Positions 44,290 through 56,482 of a stretch of 64,000 nt of DNA are shown here, piece by piece. The notes under the pieces are model-generated. The model saw only the letters and a list, made by a program, of their open reading frames with translations. It was not told the origin of the DNA and did no database searches. Where the stretch lies: assembly GCA_026120035.1 (NCBI GenBank), contig JALRME010000015.1:365830-429829 (forward strand), read 5' to 3'. Position 1 is the stretch's first letter, and every line of letters starts with the position of its first letter. Both the position numbers and the translations under genes were made by a program. The DNA is from Coleophoma eucalyptorum (lineage: Eukaryota; Ascomycota; Leotiomycetes; Helotiales; Dermateaceae).

Positions 44290-46964
44290 ATGGCTTTGAT
44301 ACGCCTCTTGCAGTGCAAGCCGGATGGCAAGATTGTCTTTCACGAGCCTACCAGCGGCAATATCCCTGCCTACGCAATACTCTCTCATACCTGGGGAGAT
44401 GAGGAGGTCAACTTTCAGGACATGGAAACCGGCGCGGACAAAAGCAAGACTAAAAGCAAGGCTGGGTGGACGAAAATACAGTTCTGCGCGAAGCAGGCAG
44501 TAGCTGATGGACTGCGATACTTCTGGGTAGACACTTGCTGTATCGATAAGAAGAATGCGGTCGAGTTCGGCGCCGCGATCAATTCTATGTTTCGGTGGTA
44601 CCAGAACGCTGCACGCTGCTACGTCTACCTTTCGGATGTCTCCAAGCCCGACACTGGAGCGGATGACTATAGGATATGGAAGGAGGCCTTTAGGAAGAGC
44701 CGATGGTTCACTCGAGGCTGGACGCTTCAAGAGCTTATCTCACCAAGGTTGGTTGACTTCTTTAGCTTAGAGTGTGAGCGACTTGGGAGCAAATTATCAC
44801 TTGAATCTGAGATCCACGAGATCACCGGCATCGCAAGGAATGCTCTCCGAGGTGATGCATTATCTAATTTTAGTATCAAAGAGCGGAGATACTGGGCAGA
44901 ACGCCGTAATACTACTATTGAAGAGGACGCAGCGTACTGTTTAATCGGGATCTTCGATGTCTCTATGGTGCCGAACTATGGGGAGAGAAGGGATCAAGCA
45001 TTCCGGCGGCTGGAGGAAGAGATCCACAAGTTGTATAAGGGTAAGTTGTTTATATAGAAGATTTATTGATTAAAGCAACAAAATTAATCAGAACAGGTGT
45101 CGATTTTGAACAGTTTGCTGTCGGGTTCAACCTCGTGTTATTTCCTAATGCTACACAGTTTGTTGCCAGAGAGAAGGAACTATCAAAGATGCACAAGCTA
45201 CTTCAGAGTCACAGTAGTCGATCCTGTGTCGTCCTGTATGGTCTTGGGAGTATAGGAAAGACCCAGCTGGCGATCACATATGCTAGACGACACATGGAGA
45301 AATACACGGCGGTCTTCTGGTTGAACGCGAATGATGAGGACTCTCTTAGGCTAAGCTTTCGAGACGTTGCTCAGCAGGTGCTAAGGCATCATCCTTCAGC
45401 TAGCATTCTGTCCAGCGTAGACCAAGATGAAGACCTCGATCAAGTTGTTAGTACAGTCAAGGACTGGCTTGACCTCCCGCGGAATACAAGATGGCTAATG
45501 ATCTACGACAACTTCGACAACCCTAAGACATCTAGCAATCGCGACGACTCGGCAGTCGACAAACGTCAATTCCTCCCTCGATCTAACCATGGCTCGATTA
45601 TCATTACAACGCGGTTGTCGCAAGTCAGGCAAGGTGAACGAATTCATGTTCAAAAGTTGTTAGATGTTAAGGACGGTCTTGAGATTCTATCCAATATGTC
45701 AGGACGTAAGGGCATTGAAAATAGTATGTCGGTATAATTCGATGGTGAGAGCAAAGAAAATACTAATAAGACAGATCCTGATGCTATAGCACTTGTCAAG
45801 GAACTAGACGGCTTACCACTTGCTCTATCTACAGCAGGAGCATATCTTGAACACGTGACTACGAGCTTCTCGGATTATCTTCAGCTCCACAAGACATCGT
45901 GGTTGAAGCTTCAAACGACAAGTCCCTGGTTAAATTCCTATGAAGATCGCAGACTACACACGACATGGCAGATTACTTTCGATCGGATCCAACAGCAAAA
46001 TGAAGCATCAGCCAAACTACTCATGCTGTGGGCATATTTTGATAGGCAGGACCTATGGTTCGAACTCCTTCAACGTACAACTTTCGCGGACGACGAATGG
46101 ATACAGAATCTCACTAAGGACAAATTGAACTTTAACGAGGCCATTACTCTACTTTGTAATTTTGGGCTGGTTGACCCAGACTGGTCTCAGCAGCAGGTCG
46201 GATCTGGAGGGTACAGTGTACATAGTTCTGTCCACTCATGGACGGTGTCTATGCTCAACAAGGAGTGGGAATTGAGCCTTGCACGCCTGGCCTTAACCTG
46301 CGTGGCCTCAGGGATTCCCAGCACAAATGACAAGCACTGGTGGCTCATACAGCGGCGGCTCCTTCAGCACGCAAAACGACAGGCCCTCTTTATAGTAGAC
46401 GGCAAGGTAGACGTAGACGGACTGCATTGGGCTGTTGGCAATCTGGGTAGACTTTACGCCAACCAAGGCAAGCTGGCAGAGGCAGAGAAGATGTACATTC
46501 GGGCTCTACAGAGCTACGAGGAAGCCCTTGGACCGAAGCACACATCAACACTCAATACGGTCGGCAACCTAGGCAACCTCTACGCCAACTAAGGCAAGCT
46601 GGTAGAGGCGGAGAAGATGTACATTCGAGCGCTACAAGGTTATGAGGACGCTCTTGGCCCTCAGCTTGTGCCATCGTATTTGCCAGCGTTGAACACTATG
46701 TTTGTGTTTGGCGATATCCTCTCACGAACAGGTCGGAAAGACGTGGCGAAGGGGATTTACGCTCGGGCCTTGTCTGGATACAGAACTGCACAAGGGCCCT
46801 CCTCAAAATGGTGTAGGCAACTTGAAGATCGGCTTCAAGCGTTGCAAGTTTCGTCTACTGACTCGCGAGTAGGCCAGGGTGAGTTAATAGAGCCTAGAGC
46901 AGCAACATCGAGGTCGTTTAAGCAGAATTTCCGCAAGCTGGGAAGGCTAGTGAATATTGGATAA
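44290..46964 (+). pseudogene. HET-NB-ARC-TPR NLR gene with premature stop in the TPR region
   Basis: Exons 44290-45040, 45097-45723 and 45775-46964 join in frame; introns are 56 and 51 nt. A TAA at 46590-46592 interrupts the frame after about 731 residues; without it the chain would reach about 855. The HET domain (residues about 28-190) has AILSHTWGDEEVNFQDM, YFWVDTCCIDK and GWTLQELI. The NB-ARC domain has a P-loop GLGSIGKT (about 299-306), Walker B LMIYDNFDN (about 384) and GLPLAL further on. TPR units follow near 690-800. HET-NLRs mediate allorecognition-type cell death in fungi. The stop lies where the preceding unit has CAA (YANQGKL versus YAN-stop-GKL). The truncated product might still be made, since HET and NB-ARC are intact. 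Confidence 0.8.
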
Positions 46965-48844
46965 TCTATAGGGGCAAAGGCTTTTTTCTCACAGCTCGAC
47001 CATTTACTTACACTTATTAATGTAACTAGAGAACAGATCAGACGTCTCGCTTAACTTCTGGTCTAGAATCGAGCAGAGCCCCATTGTTGTGAGCTTGCAG
47101 AGTATCTCGTGATTTTGCTAAGACAGGTGCAAACACCGAGCTTGTTGGCACGAATTATGCTAGCTCAATTACGGATATCGTAGAAGTTGTTTTAGGAGTA
47201 CCCAGTATCGCGTATAAAACCTCAGCCTTTCTTACTTGACGAACGTTTCTTATATTAACTATTGAAATAAATGGGACACGTGATTACACGACAGGCACTT
47301 ACATGTAAAAAGACCTCCCAGGCAGTCTTCACATTCATTCCACAATGTCAATGATACCTTCAATCCAACTTCTATTAACCCAAATTAGTTGCTCGCTACA
47401 TCAACTATACAAGGCTTATTATCTTTAAATACCTAGTGTAGTTCTCATCTAACATTACACCCTAATATCAACCCTCCGAAATTTGACTAGCGAGATCTAT
47501 AGTACAGCAAGGGGTTGAATCCCGGACGTTAAATCCTACGATGAGCAAACTAATGGCGACAACTAGACGGTCAGGTTTCGCCCACTATTTGAAGATCCTA
47601 TAAATAAAATGCTAGAGCTTTATGGGAAGCACGTTAACAACGACGCCTTTTTGACGATCGCATTCTTCCTCATTGTATATTAGACCTCCTACAACAAAGA
47701 GAAAGGACTTAAGAAGTGCCGCCCTCTAACAATCCCTTCCCCCTCCCCCGTAGGGCGTAGAGCCTACCCTTTATTGCATCACTAAATAAATGGTATAGTA
47801 CCGGGCAACGAAGCAAGAACCATTTAGCATCTTGTCAAATTTGTTTAAATATCGCAAATAGTTGAAGCCTCTCCCAAACCCGAACAGAGTCTTTTCTTGA
47901 CTTCAACACTTGTCTTTGGATGGCAGCGGGAGAGAGGGTAGCGAACCAAGATTCTCTGCGTGAGACATGAGGTATCTTCATTCTCGGTGCCTAGGTTCGA
48001 AAAGAAGATACAGGTAGCTATATAATACATTACATCTATTGAAGTCCTTTATTTCGTCACTTTTGCCCATATTCTTAAAAGTCTCTTAGATTCCGGATAA
48101 AGCACGCCTCTCCTAATCCGAGAAGAAATTGCGTTTTCTTCTTCAAAAACATGGTATAGGATTCCTCTGTGAAATGTGTCTGGGGATTCTATGTTCATAG
48201 ATCTACTGTGAGACTAAACAGTCCATGTGTAAAACCATGTGTAATTCAGCCCAAAGAGCTCTCAATTGGAGAGCTTAAACAAGCGTATATATACAAGTCC
48301 TATCAATAATAAGAAGATCTAAGAATCTAAGTAAATAGAGTTCTGAATAGCCTCACAACACGAGCATTGATGTGCCTAATACGATGCATATCATATACGA
48401 GAAACCTTCATGTTACAAGAATTCTTGATATATAAAGAAGCTCGGCACCTGCAATGTCTACGTTGGACGGACTCGGCTCGCTTATTGGGACTTCATCCCG
48501 ATGCGAAGCAAGGGAGGCTGAAGTAAGGTTTGGTCCCGAGGCCTTACTTTGGCGAAGATGCGTTGGTTTTATACCTCTATAGAGAGGGCATCTAAAGCGG
48601 CTCTCTAGTATGCTACGAGATGATTGTTGATGGATGCGTTTGGGCTTGGTTCTTAGACCTAAGCTTATTTTAATACCAAGAAGCTCGATTTCTATATCTC
48701 AAATGAATTTGCTATGCACCACTGTTAGATGGAATTGGATTCGTATAGGTGTAAAAAAAAATCGGGAATATGCTTGTATATATGTACTGAAGAGATACCC
48801 TTCTATAATTTATCGGAGCTATCCCATTCCAAATTTACAGCTCA
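46965..48844. other. AT-rich gene-free region downstream of the NLR gene
   Basis: 1.9 kb with no frame that resembles a protein. It is rich in TA dinucleotides and stop codons. The composition would fit decayed repeats, but I cannot identify an element. A CACGTG lies at 47277-47282. Confidence 0.5.
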
Positions 48845-50853
48845 TTAACAACCGCCACTCGTGCCCACCGCACCCATCCACGCAGCATCAATCACAAGGC
48901 CCTCCCCACCACATGCTGGGACGCTTAGAGTCCTGTTGATAGATTCATAAATGCTCGCCTGTCCACAGTCCTCCTCTTTCACAAATTTATAATTCACGTT
49001 TTCTCCCGCGGCCATCTCCACAGTCGCATACCACAGCGGACGTGCAGAGGTATAGTTCCCAGCGTTCAGTGGCTGGCTGTTATCCAGATCCCACGCGCCT
49101 AGGTCCGTCGTATTGCCGATCAGGTACACGTTCTCTCCATAGTACGTCGTGGCATTGACTTCGAAGAGGACGGTGATGGTGCAGGTTGTAGTGACGTTCG
49201 GCGCTCCGGCGGCCGTGGCTGGTGCGTAGACGCCTGGGTTGGACGTGCCTGCACATGTCGCTGGTGCTGCGGCGGCGTTTTGCGATCCCCACGATGGTGG
49301 ATACTGCCCGGCACGTCTTTGAGCCATGGTTACGAACGAGGCGTACGACCAGGTTAGGTCAATGGCTGATAATGGAACACCCGTCACGCGGTCGAACTGC
49401 TCAGAGAGGGAGCCGTTCGCTGGCGTATACTTTTCTGCGACAGCGACGAAGGAGTCGGCATAGGCGGTTACGGCATTGGTTATATTGGAGAAGGACAAGC
49501 TGGCGCTGTTATATTGCTGGGCTGTGATGTTAGGGTAAAGGTCCTGAAAGAAGGCGAGCGACGTTGAGTCAATGACGAGATTGTCCCGCGCTTTCCATTG
49601 GGCTACGGCATCGTACAAGAATTCTGCTGCAGCGAGTGTGATGAGGTACCTTCAAGATCAGCATTGAATTTCTCTGAAATAAGAAGGATACTACTCACCA
49701 TGGATTTCCACCCATATAAACATCCTCAGCATACCGCCCCACTGCTACACCTTGACCTATCGAGATATTTTGATTGATGACATATGTTTCCCTCATGGTA
49801 TCGATCAAGACCTTGAAATTGGCCAAACTCTTGCTGTTACAGGGCTGGAAGGTCGGACTATCACAGTCTGCATCAATATCAAAAACATGGATCGGACCGA
49901 GAATGGTATTCCCATCAATGCCAGTCCGGCCATCATCGACATTGATATTGGCATCCAAGTACTCTCCGTTCCAGAAACTCTGTAAGAAACAGAGAACCTC
50001 GGGCGCTTGGTCACAACCTGTGCAAGTGACACCGATATCCTCGGCTAGCTGCGTGCCCTCGACCAAAGAACGATACTGGCCCTGTAGCGTGAAGAAAGAC
50101 GAGCCGTTGATTTCTTCCCAGAGGTCGAAGCCCGTCTGATTCCAGTACTGGCCGACATAAGAAAGATCGTTGGATATGATGGGCCAGATGACGGTCTTGA
50201 CGTACTCAGCATCCCCGTTATCGAGCAGATAGTTACTGTAGATTATCAAGGCTGTGGCGCGGAGTGCTGGGCCATCTCTCTGCGGTCGTCCCCATGCTCC
50301 ATTGAACCGCGTGCCGTCAACCTGGTATTTCGGCTCTCCAAGCCCTAGTCCATTGGGCAAAAATGTTCCTGAGGGATTAGTGACTGTTTGGAGAACGGCC
50401 TGTGAGTGGATGTAATCCTCGATATAGACTTTAAGTGCGGTGTTGCCGAAGATGTAGTCATCGACTATCATCTTCAGCGTGAGAGCAGAGTCGCGGGTCC
50501 AGGTATAGAAATCTAAATTCTGTCAGGTCCACCATAACCACTCAATCCAAGACTCTGAAGGATCAGATCGTGATGTTTGCATGTTTCGGATAAAACCCGC
50601 GAAAAACGAACTTACAGTCCGGGTTTACTGTCGAGGGACTTGCAACGACAAAGCCGGCCCCAGCACCAGGAACAGCAGAGCCATTTGGTCCGATGTTATT
50701 CAGAGCACCCTGCAGAGAAACAACCCTCTCATCCGCAATGAAGGAAGCTAAATCCCTCTTTGCAAAGTTCCAGGTCGAGCCCGAAGATGGAGCAGCAAAG
50801 ACATTAGAGATTAGCGAAGCACCCAGGACTAGAGAGGACAAGAGCTGCATCAT
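48845..50853 (-). CDS. Glucoamylase, GH15 with C-terminal starch-binding CBM20
   Basis: Three exons (50616-50853, 49699-50512, 48845-49649) encode 618 residues. The signal peptide is about residues 1-20, ending in SNVFA. GH15 signatures are YTWTRDSALTLK (at the first exon junction), GRPQRDGPALRATALI and FDLWEEINGSSFFTLQGQ, which holds the catalytic acid Glu. SLSEQFDRVTG holds the catalytic base Glu, equivalent to Aspergillus Glu400, followed by LTWSYASF. The CBM20 occupies about the last 105 residues (VLFEVNATTYYGENVYLIGN, LGAWD, PLWYATVEMAAGENVNYKFV). The linker between them is short and Ala-rich rather than a long Ser/Thr-rich one. The enzyme is secreted and releases glucose from starch. 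Confidence 0.93.
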
Positions 50854-52516
50854 GAGAAAATTCCAGTGAACGAGCGAGCAAAATCAGCGACAGTCACCAA
50901 AGCAGAAAGAGGAGGAAAAGTAGGAAAGGCCATTGAGCTATTGTGGAGAAGGGCCTTGAACTTATACTTAGCATTCTTGTCTGGAGATTGATTTCGTGCT
51001 CTCGACAAGGATGGACTGAGAAGCTGCATGGCAGAATGACACTTCACCCGCATGCTGCATCTTGCATCTTGCATCCGCATTCTGCATTCTGCATTCTGCA
51101 CCTATCTGATCTCTCTCCAACCTGCTTTCCAATCCCCCAATCTCCGTCATTGCCGCAACCAAGCAAATAAGCGACCCTATGTGGTATGATTCGGAAACTC
51201 TCACGATCCATCGCAATCCTACAACCCTATGGGTTTCCCTGACGTGCCCCGGACGACCGAAGTGAGCTACCGGCGCATCTCCTTAACTTTCTTTCGCGCA
51301 CAGCCAAACCCGGCTCTAGGAAGCTGCAAGGTCCGATGCACTTTCGGACGTCGCTGCGAGGCACAGAGACTCAGAGCTGTCATGTGAAGCCGTCAGGTAC
51401 TTCGGAGATGGCAGGCACAGCAGGCACAGAAGTGATAGAACACATGCGAGGGAAGGGTCATACACCAGCAGATGTCTTGATAACGGGCCGATTGCGCAAA
51501 AGACAAGGGAACAGGCAGGTTTAGCGGATCGTTTGTACTTCGTATCCCACGGACGTAGCGCTTCTGAGTTAGTTCCTTGGCTGGGATGGGTGCGGGGGAG
51601 CGGGCACGGCGGGGTATCATCTACAACCGACCCCCGCAAGCCAGGTACGGCAAATGATCAGAGTGGTACGAGCTTGTTGAAGCTCTCTTCTAGACCCGAG
51701 GGGGTGGGGGATAATAGCGATATATGTATACTGGGTGCCTTTGCCGTTGGCATTTTGCTGTTACTCTCCCTCGCCGAGTTAGTTATTGTGCGACGGTTTC
51801 TCCAGCTCGACCAGTTATAGGTTATAGGTCATTGGATCACCGTCGCTTAAGGTAAAGTAACATGTATGGAGGCCAGGCAGAAGGGGAAAGGAAATCTGCT
51901 TCTTGTGATTATTCACCTACTGATTTTCCATAATATCTTTCCTTGTCACTCATAGTCTGTTTCACTCTCACATAGGCCAACAACAACCTGAGACCAATAC
52001 AAAGCTTGTGACTTCTTTCCTTATTTATTCCCTCTACAGGAGCAATAAGCTATATACAAAAGAAATTCTTCCCAGATAAGAAGAAAATGCCAAAAACTCA
52101 AGGAAGGGTATCAAAGCAACAACCCCAAAGTAAAAACAGGACCAAAAGCAGCAGTTGGAAGAAAAAGGCGACAGGAGAAGCAACGCCCTAGACAGAGAAG
52201 ACCAGATAAAATCTTCCATGACTTCAAAAGCGTTTTGGTCAAACAGACCTGTGGCCAACAGGGCAGTGGTGAGGGAAGAACACTTTACATGCGCTACCCC
52301 CCCCCCCCGCACCATTTTCAGAAGTGACAAGAGATAGGATGGAACGATATTAATCTTCCTGCCACAAAAATACCAGTGGTCCAGGAGATAGAAATTGAGA
52401 GATATGCTTCGACGCTATGCACGCAAAGTCCCGTTAAAACTGCTGCCGTCTTCCATGAGACCCTTTCTTCATACTCATGCAGAATATGGAACAGAGCCAT
52501 CGTGTATGTAGGCACA
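50854..52516. other. Intergenic region of 1.7 kb with promoter repeat and C12 tract
   Basis: It contains the glucoamylase promoter on the left and the 3' UTR of the Sec14-like gene on the right. A run of 12 C lies at 52297-52308. Overlapping frames on both strands between 51316 and 51820 have no domain. No gene is called. Confidence 0.55.
51050..51101 (-). repeat. Heptameric tandem repeat in the glucoamylase promoter
   Basis: A degenerate 7-bp repeat (TGCATCT / TGCATTC family) runs for about seven units roughly 200-250 bp upstream of the glucoamylase ATG. Two sub-blocks differ, TTGCATC then CTGCATT, showing two rounds of duplication. Confidence 0.7.
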
Positions 52517-54167
52517 TTAAGAAGCAACTGGCAGGCTGGGATCCAGCTTGTTTGCCGTCTCGGTCTGATGGGGACCATTTCCATTCACTGCCGGCTCCTT
52601 TTCATCTAGAGAGAGGTTGTTTAAGCCGTCTGAAGCAGTAACAAATTGGTTGAGTTCAGGTCGCGCAGCCGATACAAGCTCGCCATTCTCGACCTCTACC
52701 TTGTCTCCTTCTGCTGCCGCTATTGGTTCAGCAACCTCAGCTTTCACCGCTGGCTCGGCTGGAGCTGTCACAGAAACGTTCGGGTTGGTCTCGGGCTCTA
52801 TTATGGCTGGGGTTTCCGCGGATGCCATGACCGATGCTGCATTGGGAGCCCCTTCGATCTCTGACTCTGTGGGTGCGGACAGAAGTTCGGGTCTTTCATG
52901 CGCTGGTGGAGCGGTGGTGCCGTTGGCTGTTGTAGTTGTCTCCTTCAAGATCCAATCCCTTCTCAATGTACACACCTCCTCTTTTCGCTGTGTGCCATCC
53001 TCCTTCGTTCCAACAGCAATAGCCTGGATCAGATCACTGGCTTCAACCTCCATTCCTTCAACAGCTTCACCCTTCTTGTTGACCCAGTACATTGGACCGT
53101 GGGGAAAATCTTTCCCGGTTCCTGCCCAGTTGATATTCTCGCCAAAGCATTCCTTATCCAGAACGGGCAAGTCTCCAAATTCGAACTCGAGCTGCCCTCC
53201 GTACTTTTTAGGAATGTTTGCAGGGTCAATGAAGGACTCTAACGTCTTTTGCATATCGTGCGCAGATAGAATAAAGATTTTGGAGGTGGTGATTGGGTCA
53301 AACCATTTCTTGATCCAACCCCAAACAGTTGGGAAGAAGGCCGGGGCACCGATGATCTATAGAGTGTTAGCAGGTTAACCAACAATAGCTTGGAAACTCA
53401 TACAAAAATTCGATCCAAAGTCTCCGGATAGTGAGCTGTAGCTAAAGTCGAAGCATCCTGCATATGCGTTCTCAAATTCCAAAATTGCTTAAGCCCAACT
53501 CCAGAGATGTCCACAATATTATTACTCTGCGTAATGGGAGTTTTGCTCCATTGCCTGTCGCCCAATGCTGTACATAATGGCATGACAAATCTTGTCAAAT
53601 TCTCGTAAAGTGCAAACAACCTCAGTAACTTTGGACTTGTCTTTCCATCCGTTTTTGACTTGCTGCTTGTCTTCACTGCAGACTTCTCGTATGCGGACAT
53701 GGTCTTGGAGTTGAGGTGCTTAACTTCGAAGACGTAGACAGGAATGCCACGGCGATCGCGTCGGCCGGTCCATTGAGGATATAGGCGGCGAGTCTCTTCG
53801 TAGTGCTCGAGATCGATAGTTTCGTAAAGCTTATCGAGTTCGTTGGCCTTGCGCCACTCCTCGGTATCGTGGAACTGAGTAAAGGCATCCTCAACTATAA
53901 ATCTCCTTGCCCGTAGAAAGCGCCTATTCCGTAGGTTAGTAAAATAGTTTGTGTCGCACAGTTCAGGTACGATTACAGCAGTGTTGCATCGTCGTGCGAT
54001 TCTAGATGTTCTTCGGTGGCTGGTTTGTAGTATCCCTTCTCGGCACATAGCACCTTGAAGTTCTTAAACGCCTCTTCTTCCGGTTCGGTCAGATGGCCGA
54101 GATGACCCTGTGGAAAACCATATTCCACCACGGCGGACGAAACTCTGTGAGCAGGACCCGATGACAT
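52517..54167 (-). CDS. Sec14-like CRAL-TRIO lipid-transfer protein
   Basis: Three exons (53977-54167, 53404-53923, 52517-53356) encode 516 residues. The CRAL-TRIO N-terminal helices include HDDATLLRFLRARRF, restored across the first intron. The lipid-binding domain follows with RRDRRGIPVYVFEVKHL, VDISGVGLKQFWN, YPETLDRIFIIGAPAFFPTV and LESFIDPANIPKKYGGQLEF. All are typical of Sec14-type phosphatidylinositol/phosphatidylcholine transfer proteins. The C-terminal 200 residues are an Ala/Glu/Pro-rich disordered tail, making the protein much longer than yeast Sec14 (304 residues). It may therefore be a fungal paralogue rather than the essential Sec14. Introns are 53 and 47 nt. Confidence 0.9.
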
Positions 54168-55340
54168 GATTTCTTTCTCTGCGGACTCCCTGATTTTGCT
54201 GAGGTGGGCGGAGAAAGGGAGAAAAGATGTGAAGGAAACCAGGTGTGAAGTTGGGTGTGAGTCGGTGAGGTAGTGTAAATATGATATATGCAGCTATCTT
54301 GGCGCCAAAGGGTCTAAGTTTCTCGGGTCTCTCCTTAATCTTTTTCGTGCGATCGGTTGTTCAGCACAACGTCATTCTTCGCTTTCAGATAAGCATTAAC
54401 CTGGAGCTTCTGGGATGCGTGCTGTTTTCTGGAACAGAGAATTCAACTTGCAACTTCGGTTGATATTTCACGCATAAAGGATGAGGGAGAAATCAGAAAT
54501 GAAAAGTCGGCATTAGTCTGCTGCATCTCTTCCTTGCTACATTCTAGATCAAGCAAAATGGAGTTGTCATGTCAGCAAAGTCCGAAGGCGCAGATCATGT
54601 AAGCATCAATTTAGCGCTGTCGCATCGCGTACCGCATCCCTCTCGGAGTGCGGCTCTCTCACCAGCTCCGAGGCCAGCAGGTCAGTGAGTTGTGCATGTG
54701 TGTAGGCGTGTATTAATTCGTCGTGGAGTCCTTCATAATTCTGCTTGTTCTTGTCTTGTTCGGGCATTGCTTACAAAAAAAGCAAAGGAAGGAATAAACA
54801 AAAGCTCGTGAGTCTCACTCAATGGTCCTAAGCGTCTGCTTTCATTACCTCCCCTTGTCAGCCCGGCCTCTTGTTCTGGCCTAGTCCTTCTCACTTGACA
54901 TAAGACAACTTTTTACTTTCAGTGCCTGGGTGGCCATTATACAGTAAGATATTGGTGTCTGGTTGTGTCAACACTTGGCTTTAGGCATTGACCTCGGTTT
55001 GTATCCAGTAAGACACACGGCAAAGATGTGAAAGACCTGACTGTACTTGGCCGCGATCTGGTGATGCCCGACAAATCTTGCCCTCGTTGTGGACAGGAGA
55101 AAGGGAGATGCTGAAGATGTGGGCGTGGTGGGCGTGGAGCTTGTGCTGGAGCTTATGCTGGACCCTGCCTCAGGCTCCTTTCCCCTACCGGCTATCGCAG
55201 CCTTGGGCCTGGCCTGAGACCCCACATTTGCAAGAAGCTCTGGTTGTACCACAACATCCCACTACTCCACATCTTGCTAAATCTCGCCATTACCTTCAGC
55301 TTCCCCCCTCTTTCTTTCTCTCTTCCTGTCCAGTGCATCA
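54168..55340. other. Divergent intergenic region
   Basis: 1.2 kb between divergent genes. The right end is pyrimidine-rich (TTCCCCCCTCTTTC, CTCTCTTCCTG) just before the ATG at 55341, as expected of a fungal transcription-start region. No gene is visible. Confidence 0.6.
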
Positions 55341-56482
55341 ATGTTTTCGCGACTCTCACAGCTCACTCGACACCTTTCAAGGCCACTGCCAAATTACGCC
55401 CATTCCTCCGCAGCTACCGTAGCTTCCAAAATCATGACATCATCTATCTCCGCAGACGAGCGCAACTCGAGAACCATTCATACAGCGGCATGTCTGATCA
55501 TTGGCGATGAGGTGCTTGGGGGAAAGACGGTCGATGTATGAATGCATGACGGCAACCACATACGAGTACGTTTTGTGCTGATACGATGGGTTGCAGACCA
55601 ATTCGGCGTATATGGCAAAATTCTGCTTCAGTTTGGGCATGGTGTGTATGCTTGCCGCGAATGGTGCGGTAAAAATACTGACCCTGAGCCCAGAATCTCA
55701 AGAGGGTGGAAGTGATTGCAGATGATGAATCCGAAATCATAGAGGCAGTGCGACGAATGAGTGACAAATATGATTTTGTGGTTACCAGTGGGGGAATAGG
55801 CCCAACGTATGTATGTCTCTCCCACATTGATAGACGTTCAGAACTTACATTCACCAGACATGATGACATTACGTACCAATCCATTGCCAAAGCCTTCTCT
55901 CTCAAGCTTGTCCTCCACCAAGAAGCTTTCGAAAAAATGAAGAAGCTCTCGCGGCGCCACCCCGGACAGCCAGAATTCTCATGGGATGAAGATACACCAG
56001 CGCGCAAGGCCAAACTACGCATGGTTGAATTACCTTGGGATGAATCGCGAGACGCCGACAAGCAAGCCATTTTCACTTCGCCTGATCTCTGGGTTCCTGT
56101 GAATGTAGTGAATGGAAATGTACATATCCTACCGGGAATACCAAGGCTGTTTGAGAAATTGCTGGATGGTTTGAGGCCTTATCTGTTGCCTCGACTGAGT
56201 GACCCGGAGGGCAAGGGCATTCATAGAATCATGATCAGTACACCAATGCCCGAGAGTGCTGTAGCGCCATACCTAACGGAATTGGCTGCAGAGGTTGAGC
56301 CAAAGGGAGTCAAAGTAGGAAGCTATCCAAGATGGGGTAAAGAACACAACACGGTCACGCTGGTGGGCCGAGATCAAGCTTACCTTGAGAGCCTTGTTGC
56401 CGATGTGGAGAAGAACGTCAATGGAAAGCGCATACAGGTAGAGGGGGAAGACGATATTCCGACTGCGATGGGCGACCAGTAA
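55341..56482 (+). CDS. Molybdopterin-binding (MoCF_biosynth/CinA-like) domain protein
   Basis: Four exons (55341-55535, 55597-55641, 55694-55806, 55858-56482) encode 325 residues; exon 2 is only 45 nt. The domain starts with AACLIIGDEVLGGKTVDTNS and contains VVTSGGIGPTHDDITYQSIA, the nucleotide/pterin-binding loop of the MoaB/MogA fold. LPGIPRLFEKLLDGL follows. Related eukaryotic proteins carry this domain alone or fused to FAD synthetase; here it is alone, so the substrate is open. The first 30 residues are Arg/Ser/Leu-rich and could be a mitochondrial targeting peptide; a second ATG at 55434 would bypass it. The stop overlaps a possible splice donor (CAGTAAGC), and splicing to an acceptor near 56559 would give DQS instead of DQ. 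Confidence 0.85.

Noticed and set aside
43677..47285. AATCACGTG in inverted orientation on both sides of the NLR locus as terminal inverted repeats
   Set aside because: The match is only 9 bp, no target-site duplication is seen, and the same core occurs at 15391 near the importin promoter, so it is better read as an E-box/Cbf1-type motif.
49350..49420. Apparent loss of the glucoamylase catalytic base (GVPLSA where Aspergillus has GEQLSA)
   Set aside because: Counting back from the conserved LTW shows that the base corresponds to the Glu of SLSEQ, which is present here.
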